From Ruminococcaceae bacterium YRB3002 (GTDB lineage Bacteria > Bacillota > Clostridia > Saccharofermentanales > Saccharofermentanaceae): a DNA stretch of 47,508 bases. Positions 25,531 to 32,047 of the stretch are shown piece after piece. The DNA lies in the NCBI GenBank assembly GCA_900099715.1, contig FMTG01000011.1, positions 1 through 47,508 of the forward strand. Direction: 5' to 3'. Below the pieces are notes generated by a model. The model searched no databases. It saw only the letters and a list, made by a program, of their open reading frames with translations, and was not told the DNA's origin. The translations under genes were made by a program, and so were the position numbers. Position 1 is the first letter of the stretch; each line of letters starts with the position of its first letter.

Positions 25531-25789
25531 TTGGGTCCATGCTGATCGACTCATATCAAGATTATTCAAATATAGGTCCATAGTTCATGAGGTGTATAAG
25601 CATGAAGGTGACAAATATTTATAATTATAAACAAAATTGTGATATTGGCGGAAATGTTGCGATTGCGCAATACATTTAGGCGGGCTTTATCGAGATGTTT
25701 TATGGACCCAGATTATAATTATTGCAAAATGAGTCGAACTTAATGGACCTATTCTACATTTATTTGGATTTGGGTCCATGCTGATCGAC
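25531..25789. repeat. TGGGTCCAT alternating-motif array
   Basis: TTGGGTCCATGCTGATCGAC occurs at 25531-25550 and again at 25770-25789. Between them are ATAGGTCCAT (25572), ATGGACCCA (25702, inverted) and AATGGACCTAT (25742, inverted). CGACTCAT (25547) and its inverse ATGAGTCG (about 25729) sit at similar places in each half, so the array is roughly palindromic around a ~110-base AT-rich centre. No gene is seen. Confidence 0.75.
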
Positions 25790-25793
25790 CAGA

Positions 25794-26027
25794 ATTGTCC
25801 TTCCTCGCTTCGCATTTCCCTGCCGAATCTGCTGTTGTATGTCAAAGTTCTAAAAATCGATATTTGACATACAAAAATGGTCTACTTTGTATGTCAAAAC
25901 CTTAAAAAATGAAATTTGACATACAGATATTGAGATTTTGTATGTCAAACTCTCGAAAATCCAACTTTGACATACATTTTCATGTGATTTTGTATGTCAA
26001 ACTTCTAAAAACCGTCTTTTGACATAC
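25794..26027 (+). repeat. GTATGTCAAA periodic array, copy 1, with GAGGAAG-family flank
   Basis: Eight perfect 10-base motifs alternate in orientation at 25837, 25863, 25889, 25915, 25940, 25966, 25992 and 26018. Spacers are 16,16,16,15,16,16,16 bases, giving a 26-base period, and differ in sequence. The flank 25794-25836 (AATTGTCCTTCCTCGC...TTTCCCTGCCG) matches the flank of the inverted copy at 27060-27291. Confidence 0.95.
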
Positions 26028-26040
26028 ATGTCAATACGAA

Positions 26041-26413
26041 CGCGAAAGGCGAGCGACCAACGCGAACGGACGTCCGGACGGATCATCGGATCAGCAGGAC
26101 CAGGGTGGCCAGAATCAAAATGGACAACAGCAGATGCCCGGAGGATTCGACTCGAATAATATGCCGGACATGGGTGGATTCAGTCCTAACGGCAATACAG
26201 GTAATAGTGACGGTGACTCGGACTCTTCCCAGGATCAGAGTACAGACAGATCAGGCAGACATTCCTTCCCCGGCAGCGGCTCAGGTTCCGGTTCAGTATG
26301 CCCGGACAGTCGATGAATTTGTCTTCGTTGAAGAACATCGTAACTTATGTAATCTGTTTGTTATAGTGATAGTTGCTCTCGTGATCCTCAAGTTCATCAA
26401 GCCAAAGCACTGA
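26041..26413 (+). pseudogene. 3' remnant of a Gln/Gly-rich exported protein with C-terminal membrane helix
   Basis: Three successive frames each give sensible protein: GGQNQNGQQQMPGGF ... SFPGSGSGSGS (frame of ATG 26134, open from before 26050), then MPGQSMNLSSLKNIVTYVIC, then FVIVIVALVILKFIKPKH ending at TGA 26411-26413. Two single-base losses, near 26298 and near 26360, would join them into the C-terminus of a secreted protein with a low-complexity tail and a final membrane helix. The 5' part is missing; the periodic array at 25837-26027 stands where it should be. Low-complexity tails like this occur on some CotH-type proteins, but the catalytic part is absent, so identity is unknown. Confidence 0.6.
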
Positions 26414-26466
26414 TTCTCCTGCCGTGTTATAATGGCATGAGAAGGTGCAGATGGAGGTGATCTGTC

Positions 26467-26772
26467 ATGAAGAAACCATCTAATAAGAAAGGTGTTACCG
26501 CCGCCAAGATAATCGCAGGCGTTGCCGCCACGATCGCCCTGGGATGCAACATCAACGGATGCGTGTACGGACCTGCGCCGATCGAGACAACTGATTACGA
26601 TCCGACGACGAATGAGAACAGGACAGTTTACGGACCGCCGGCCGGCGAGACAAGTGAGACAGCAGAGACTGATGTGACCGGCGAAACTGATGTGACAGAA
26701 CCGGAGCCCACATTTGATCCGGGGTATAACGAGAACGAAGACGTTTACGGTCCGCCGGAGTGGTTCGAGTAG
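26467..26772 (+). CDS. Small secreted or lipoprotein-like protein with VYGPP repeats
   Basis: A 101-residue protein starting at ATG 26467 after GGAGGTGATCTGTC, a strong site. The N-terminus is basic and then hydrophobic (TAAKIIAGVAATIALGCNINGCVYG), so it is exported; either Cys could be lipidated, but the lipobox is poor. The mature part is acidic and Thr-rich with an internal repeat: YDPTTNENRTVYGPP and FDPGYNENEDVYGPPEWFE, plus CVYGPAP. Short exported proteins ending in VYGPPEWF-like tails occur in clostridia; the function is not known to me. The gene sits between the two inverted periodic arrays, and its stop is followed at once by an AACGCGT hairpin. Confidence 0.75.
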   Translation: MKKPSNKKGVTAAKIIAGVAATIALGCNINGCVYGPAPIETTDYDPTTNENRTVYGPPAGETSETAETDVTGETDVTEPEPTFDPGYNENEDVYGPPEWFE

Positions 26773-26776
26773 GCTC

Positions 26777-27010
26777 GAACGCGTATTTTGCGGCACTTGT
26801 GGCGCATAACACGCGTTCTCGCTTCGGGAATCTGAAAAGGGGACGTGTCACTTTTCAGATTTTTGCGGAGCTGGTTTCCTTGGTAAGATATCGACCGGAA
26901 TCCCGACTGAATGCCCGACCTATAGTCGGGATTTCAGTCGGATTTTTACCTGAAACAGAGCATTTTCCGACTCATATCCCGACTCATAGTCGGGGTTATA
27001 GTCGGGATTT
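26777..27010 (+). repeat. Constant module copy 3 (complete): AACGCGT hairpin, GGGGACG hairpin, long CCCGACT block
   Basis: Short AACGCGT hairpin (arms 26777-26792 and 26803-26818, lacking the ACAGGTCC interior), then CTGAAAAGGGGACGTGTC-ACTTTTCAG (26836-26862), the linker TTTTTGCGGAGCTGGTTTCC, GGTAAGATATCGACC, and the long palindrome block 26899-27010 with repeated CCCGACT and AGTCGGG. About 88% identical by eye to the inverted copy at 39102-39240. Confidence 0.85.
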
Positions 27011-27059
27011 ATCTTCTGATTTCCGGATGTGAAACTACTATGATGGCTAGAATGGAAAT

Positions 27060-27291
27060 GTATGTCAAAAGTCGATTTTTAGAAGTTTGACATACAAAAT
27101 CACATGAAAATGTATGTCAAAGTTGGATTTTCGAGAGTTTGACATACAAAATCTTAATATCTGTATGTCAAATTTCATTTTTCCAACATTTGACATACAA
27201 AACGGTCCATTTTTGTATGTCAAATCCCGTTTTTTAGAACTTTGACATACAACAGCGATCCGGCAGGGAAATGCGAAGCGAGGAAGAACAA
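27060..27291 (-). repeat. GTATGTCAAA periodic array, copy 2 (inverted), with flank
   Basis: Eight perfect alternating motifs at 27060, 27086, 27112, 27138, 27163, 27189, 27215 and 27241, with the same 16,16,16,15,16,16,16 spacing as copy 1 read in reverse. It is the reverse complement of 25794-26027. Motifs are unchanged in both copies while several spacers differ. Confidence 0.95.
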
Positions 27292-27345
27292 TTGTCCCGC
27301 ACCTTTGGAGCCTGCGACGTGCGGGACAATTCTGTTCTTCCTCGC
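27278..27345. repeat. GAGGAAGAACAATTGTCCCGCAC hairpin family, copy 2
   Basis: Arms 27278-27302 and 27319-27345 pair around CTTTGGAGCCTGCGAC, the same loop as at 21931-21946. It ends three bases before the stop codon of the membrane protein on the minus strand and overlaps the flank of the periodic array. Confidence 0.85.
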
Positions 27346-27348
27346 CCC

Positions 27349-28131
27349 TCACATCCACCTGCTCAGCACATGGCAGAAATCATCAGCGACATAGCCTTTA
27401 AAACTGTGCCTGGTGGTGGAAGTAAACCTTCTGGGTGCATAGCGGGTATGCTCATCAAGATTAACGACAACAGCACTCAGTTCGTAACGTCTTTTGTCGT
27501 CGATATACTGTTTCAGGTTCGTATTCTCAAAGGTGATATATATAATCGTCCGGGCCTCGGAAGGATTGGGAGTGTAGCCCTCAAGGAGCTCCCTGCCGGC
27601 GTTCACCGAACCGTCGATGATACCCAGATAACACTTGTCGAAGTCACCCGGCGGCGGCATCACGACTACGGAATAAGGCGTTGCTATAACAGGCAGTACC
27701 GATGCCGGCTGCTCAGCAAATGATGTATCATTCCATACCGAGGCCACAAGATCCACATATGTTTTATTGTTCTCGATCATCTCGACCTCTGCAGGATCCA
27801 GCAGTTCAAGTTTCTCTTCACCCGTGTGATCATGCGCGATTATCAGAGGAAGCGTTGCAGCCGTAAGCGCGATACTCAGAACCGCCACTATCACGATCCT
27901 CCAGGCGATGTGAAGTTTGTGGTCAGATGGCACCAGCGTCTTGAATACTATAACTACGCTCACAATGGCAAGGATCCCGAACAAGAGAAGAAATGCCCTG
28001 TAATAGTCAAAGCCTGTAAGACCGCCATATACATCAAAGCATTTGTTCACCAGAAAATAATCTATAACACCAATAATGCCCGCCACTATTATGGCGGGCA
28101 CTATTCTAAGCTTAGGTGACTTATTACTCAT
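27349..28131 (-). CDS. Three-helix membrane protein of unknown function
   Basis: 260 residues: three membrane helices in the first 100 residues (LRIVPAIIVAGIIGVIDYFLV; YYRAFLLLFGILAIVSVVIVF; IAWRIVIVAVLSIALTAATLPLIIA), then a ~160-residue domain, probably extracytoplasmic, with VIATPYSVVVMPPPGDFDKCYLGIIDGSVNAGRELLEGYTPNP and a C-terminal Arg-rich section. No family is recognised. ATG 28131 overlaps the stop of the coiled-coil gene by eight bases (ATGAGTAA), so the two are translationally coupled and probably work together. Confidence 0.75.
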   Translation of the reverse strand: MSNKSPKLRIVPAIIVAGIIGVIDYFLVNKCFDVYGGLTGFDYYRAFLLLFGILAIVSVVIVFKTLVPSDHKLHIAWRIVIVAVLSIALTAATLPLIIAHDHTGEEKLELLDPAEVEMIENNKTYVDLVASVWNDTSFAEQPASVLPVIATPYSVVVMPPPGDFDKCYLGIIDGSVNAGRELLEGYTPNPSEARTIIYITFENTNLKQYIDDKRRYELSAVVVNLDEHTRYAPRRFTSTTRHSFKGYVADDFCHVLSRWM

Positions 28132-29536
28132 CGTCTGCCAGTGCGATAGACTCATCTACCGCTTCTGCCTGTCCGGCTTTGTTGGCATCGCCGGCACCTG
28201 CTGATCCGGGACGGCCGGAAGATACTGTCTGATCGGCAGTATCAGCTGCCTTGGGAAGCTCGGAAACCTCTGCCTTCTCAGGTGCAGGTTCTGCAGCAGC
28301 AGTATCGACTGCCTTAGGCTCATCTGACAGCTCGGATGTCATAGACTCAAGCCTTGCCTTCTCCTCTGCCAGTTCCATTGCCTTGCGTGCTTCTTCCTCA
28401 GCCATTGCAGCTGCGGCCTTGGCCTCTTCCTCAGCCTTCAGAGCCTCAAGGCGTGCTGCCTCTGCCCTCTTTGCTGCAGCCTCAGCCAGCTCACGTGCCT
28501 TGGCAGCTGCTTTCCTTGCAGCCTCCTCAGCCTTCTCAGCGGCGATCATGTTATCTTCTTCAGTCTTCTTCTTTGTGGCGATCTCCAGCTCTTCCTCAGC
28601 CTTCTGAGCCTCGAGACGTGCTGCATCTGCATTCTCGGTAGCAGTCTTCGCAACCTCTTCGGTACGTGAAGCGAAATTCTGAGCTTCCTTCTCAGCCTCT
28701 TCCGCTGCTACTCTTGCTCGCTCCTCAGCTACCATGGCAGCTGTTCTTGCATCATGCTCACTCTTCTTCTGGGCGGCGATCTTCATGAGATCATTAGCCT
28801 TCGTCGTAGCAGCCTTAGCTGCTTCCTCAGCCTGCTTCGCAGCAGCCTGTGCCTCTTCGGCGGCAGCCTGTGCTGTGTTGTATTCTTCCTCGGAGATCTT
28901 AGCCAGCTTGGCTGCCTCTTCTTCTGCTTTGACTGCAGCCTCACGGACTTCAGTGGACTGGCGTACTGCCTGCTTTGCAGACTCAGCCTTTGCTACAGCA
29001 GTCTCAGCTTCCTTCTCGGCACGGCTGGCGCGGAATCTTGCCTGATTGAATTCATATCTGGCCTTCTCAACAGCCAGTGTTGCCGGAGTCTTGCCCCTGT
29101 TTGCCGGACTGTTGGGATCAAAGGTATCAGGCTTGGTGCTCTGGACCTGGGAGCCCGGTCTCTCTGAATGGGATTCTTCCTGAACCTGAGCCTGCTGAGC
29201 TGCCATTGCCTGTGCTCTGTTGATGGATGCTGAAGGCGGTCTCTTGATGGGTGCCTTAAGTCCTACAGGAGGCTTCGGCTCCGTCTTAGCCTTGTCATCG
29301 CCCTTGGATTCAGCCATTGCCTTACGCATCTCGATCTGAGCTCTGGCTGCGGCTGCACGCTCTCTTGCTGAATTGGCTGCGGGAGAATCGATCATAGCCA
29401 CATTCTCACCCTTCGAAGGAGTATTGCTACTGCTCTTCCCGCTGCCTGAATCGGTTGCAACACCTGCAAGTCCTACTGCGGGACCGCCGATCCTTCCGTT
29501 GTTTTTTCCCTTAAAAGCATCAATAATACCAGACAT
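28124..29536 (-). CDS. Ala/Glu-rich coiled-coil protein
   Basis: 470 residues without signal peptide or membrane helix. The first ~155 residues are Pro/Ser/Ala-rich and disordered-looking; about 160-400 is one long Ala-Glu-Lys heptad region (KAEEEAAKLAKISEEEYNTAQAA style), so an extended coiled coil; the tail is acidic (SIALADDE). ATG 29536 is used because GGGGTGG stands just before it; a GTG nine bases upstream lies inside that site. Low complexity prevents family assignment: it could be a scaffold, a TolA-like linker or a partner of the coupled membrane protein at 27349-28131. Confidence 0.75.
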   Translation of the reverse strand: MSGIIDAFKGKNNGRIGGPAVGLAGVATDSGSGKSSSNTPSKGENVAMIDSPAANSARERAAAARAQIEMRKAMAESKGDDKAKTEPKPPVGLKAPIKRPPSASINRAQAMAAQQAQVQEESHSERPGSQVQSTKPDTFDPNSPANRGKTPATLAVEKARYEFNQARFRASRAEKEAETAVAKAESAKQAVRQSTEVREAAVKAEEEAAKLAKISEEEYNTAQAAAEEAQAAAKQAEEAAKAATTKANDLMKIAAQKKSEHDARTAAMVAEERARVAAEEAEKEAQNFASRTEEVAKTATENADAARLEAQKAEEELEIATKKKTEEDNMIAAEKAEEAARKAAAKARELAEAAAKRAEAARLEALKAEEEAKAAAAMAEEEARKAMELAEEKARLESMTSELSDEPKAVDTAAAEPAPEKAEVSELPKAADTADQTVSSGRPGSAGAGDANKAGQAEAVDESIALADDE

Positions 29537-29648
29537 TTTTACCACCCCTGCAATATCTGAAATAATAAATTATATTACGCCTTTTTATTATACTTTTTTG
29601 GCGGGAATTTTCAAGATGATTCGATAATCAAGATAATTAAAAAAATGT

Positions 29649-30416
29649 TTACTTCTGATGCTCACGGCAGACGAGCTTCGGCAGCTGCTCCCCACTCTCA
29701 AGCAGTGCAGTCATATGCGTATATCCGCTGGCCGCCGGAACACAATAACCTCCTGCGAAACACAGCTGCCCATCCTCATTTACGAACGGAACAGCCTTTG
29801 CGAGATTGGCCGCATCCGTGCTTTCTCCTATCAGGCTGTCAAGTGCATCCTGCCCCTCCTGTTCGGCGTATGACTTTATCCATTCGCTTGTGTTCAGGAT
29901 GTGCCTGTACGTCTCTGCCACCTTCTGATCGAACTCTTCACGTGTCATGCCGTATGCTGCCAGAACCTCTGAATCACTAATTTGGGAACCGCTGCTAATG
30001 GAGATGTTATACACGTAGTACTTGGAGGCGTCGTCGGACTGCAGGTCAAGCTCCACCAGGACCGACAGCACATCCTCATTCCTGCCGCACGCGTAGTGAA
30101 GACCGTCTATATCCTTGTCGGACCATGTCTCCCCGATGGCAGGCAGCATGGGATAGAACGTATTATATATCTCCGTATTCACCTCGAAAGTATTGACCAT
30201 AGGTATATCAACAGCCGGTATATGGCAGCAGACCGTCTGCGACGGATCGTACTCCGCATTTGCCGTTATCTCGTAGGCATCCCGGACACCTACCTTAGTC
30301 ACATCTCCGCCGTTGGCGTCCTCGACAGCCTCAGTGATGACGCTGCAGGAAGTAAAGCCCGAGACCATTCCGGTCATCATGCCAAGACAGAGCAGTACCG
30401 TTATCATCTTCTTCAT
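29649..30416 (-). CDS. Lipoprotein of unknown function
   Basis: 255 residues. The N-terminus MKKMITVLLCLGMMTGMVSGFTSC is a signal peptide with a probable lipid-attachment Cys (GFTSC). The mature part is an alpha/beta domain with a Tyr-rich segment (SKYYVYNISISSGSQISD) and TREEFDQKVAETYRHIL. No family is recognised. ATG 30416 with GGAGGGA upstream is chosen over an earlier in-frame start at 30431. The start overlaps the stop of the NlpC-like gene (ATGA), so it is the last gene of a three-gene envelope operon. Confidence 0.8.
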   Translation of the reverse strand: MKKMITVLLCLGMMTGMVSGFTSCSVITEAVEDANGGDVTKVGVRDAYEITANAEYDPSQTVCCHIPAVDIPMVNTFEVNTEIYNTFYPMLPAIGETWSDKDIDGLHYACGRNEDVLSVLVELDLQSDDASKYYVYNISISSGSQISDSEVLAAYGMTREEFDQKVAETYRHILNTSEWIKSYAEQEGQDALDSLIGESTDAANLAKAVPFVNEDGQLCFAGGYCVPAASGYTHMTALLESGEQLPKLVCREHQK

Positions 30417-32047
30417 ACACTGTCCCTCCACTTGCCTTCAGCGTCGAAGCTGTATTCCTTGCCGCCAATACTGAATGTTCCGTTCATGGCAAGAGCGCCG
30501 CTGCTGTTTCCATAATACCATTCACCGTCAACTTTGAACCACCCGGTGGCCATGGCGCCGCTTGACTTCAGATAGTAGGTCGTGCCTTTATCCTCAACAA
30601 AGCCGGTTATCATGACGCCTTCTTCATCGAAGATATACCAGGACTTGCCGATCTTCATCCACTTGCCTGCCACCGGTACTCCCGATGAAGTAAAGTAGTA
30701 CCAGTTGTCATCGATCTTCTGCCAGCCCGTTGCCATAGCTCCGGACCCGGTAAGATAGTAACTGGTGTCACCGTCCTTGATCCAGCCTGTCTGCATCTCA
30801 CCATTGTCATTGAAGTAATACCACTTGCCGGAGATCTTCTTCCATCCGGTCATGATATGGCCGTCTTCTTTGAAGTAGTACCAGTAGCCCTCGATCTTCT
30901 GCCAGCCGGATGCGGGAGTGCCGTCCATTCTGCGCAGATGCCAGACATTGTTCTCAAGATCCAGCCTCAGCGTTCTTGCTCCGGAAATTGAGAAAAAGTA
31001 CCACTGGTCATCGATATACATCCACCCCGTAGCCATGGCTCCTGAAGACTTAAGATAATATGTCTTGCCGTTCTCCGTGAAATACCCGGTGAGCATGACT
31101 CCATCCTTGCCCAGGTAGTACCAGTCTTCTCCTACTCTCGCCCAACCGGTCCTGTAATAACCTGTGTTGCTGAACAGATACCACTTATTGTTGAGCTTGA
31201 CCCAACCGACCTGCATAACGCCCTTGTTGTTAAAGTAATAAGTCTTGCCGCGGATCTCCTGGAGGCCCGTAACATACTTTCCGCCGGCGTCAAAGTAGTA
31301 CCAGGATCCGTCGATCTGTTTCCACTTGGATACTGCTTTCGAGTCATCGGAATCTGACTCATAGTAGGAAGTCCCGTCCCAGTGTCCCTGCTCGACAACA
31401 TCGACGGGATCGCCCGGCCTTCTGTAGATGAATATGCCGTATCCTCTTCCAGACTCGGTACCTGAATAGAAGTATTCCCACAGGGCCTGGCAGACGACGA
31501 TTCCGCCTGCGCCGCGGTCGGAATAATGAGCAGGCCAGGTGGTGCTGCCGTTGTATGATTTCATGCCGCTCAGCGCGCCTGCATATATGCTTACGTGAGA
31601 GCATCCTGTCGTCTCGGGATCGGGTGTGGTATTTCTGACCCATACGAGGATATCGCCCGGTCTGGCGCGCTCGCCTACCCAGTTGCCCAGTTCCACCGCA
31701 GTGGCCTTGTCGATGCCTGCTGACTTGCGGTATGTCAGATTGCCTGCCACGAGAGTATAGTTATTGGCTTCCAGCTGACGCCTGCACTCCACCGCCCTCG
31801 GATGTATTACTATGTCGCCGGGATAGAAACTGCACTCGCTCATGATCTTCGTCACATATTCCGCGCAGTTGGGCTCCTCAAAGCCATCGATAAAAGTCTT
31901 GCAGTACTCCTCGACCTCTTCCCATGTCCCGCGCTCTGTTGAATCGGAGTTAGCCAGTGCTCCTGTGCCCGCCGCGAGTATCACGGAGGACGCCGTGACA
32001 AAAGTCACGAACAATGCTGTTACGCGCCTGATCAACCTATTGTTCAT
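30413..32047 (-). CDS. Secreted NlpC/P60-like protein with long cell-wall-binding repeat tail
   Basis: 544 residues. Signal peptide (VTALFVTFVTASSVILAAGTGALA), then a papain-like domain of about 190 residues with a candidate catalytic Cys in EPNCAEYV and His in GCSHVSIYAG, suggesting a peptidoglycan amidase/endopeptidase or a relative. From about 235 onward there are about 14 aromatic repeats of the glucan/choline-binding type (GSWYYFDAGGKYVTG, NKWYLFSNTGYYRTGW), which attach the protein to wall polymers. It overlaps the upstream paralogue by 11 bases. The two share the same order, including the odd insert RTLRLDLENNVWHLRRMDGTPASGW. Confidence 0.88.
   Translation of the reverse strand: MNNRLIRRVTALFVTFVTASSVILAAGTGALANSDSTERGTWEEVEEYCKTFIDGFEEPNCAEYVTKIMSECSFYPGDIVIHPRAVECRRQLEANNYTLVAGNLTYRKSAGIDKATAVELGNWVGERARPGDILVWVRNTTPDPETTGCSHVSIYAGALSGMKSYNGSTTWPAHYSDRGAGGIVVCQALWEYFYSGTESGRGYGIFIYRRPGDPVDVVEQGHWDGTSYYESDSDDSKAVSKWKQIDGSWYYFDAGGKYVTGLQEIRGKTYYFNNKGVMQVGWVKLNNKWYLFSNTGYYRTGWARVGEDWYYLGKDGVMLTGYFTENGKTYYLKSSGAMATGWMYIDDQWYFFSISGARTLRLDLENNVWHLRRMDGTPASGWQKIEGYWYYFKEDGHIMTGWKKISGKWYYFNDNGEMQTGWIKDGDTSYYLTGSGAMATGWQKIDDNWYYFTSSGVPVAGKWMKIGKSWYIFDEEGVMITGFVEDKGTTYYLKSSGAMATGWFKVDGEWYYGNSSGALAMNGTFSIGGKEYSFDAEGKWRDSV

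Noticed and set aside
25837-26027. CRISPR array
   Set aside because: The repeat is only 10 bases, alternates in orientation and has 16-base spacers; no leader and no cas gene in the window.
25837-26027. Tandem sigma-A promoters (TTTGACATAC contains TTGACA)
   Set aside because: No TATAAT-like hexamer stands 16-18 bases downstream of the motifs, and the motif occurs equally on both strands.
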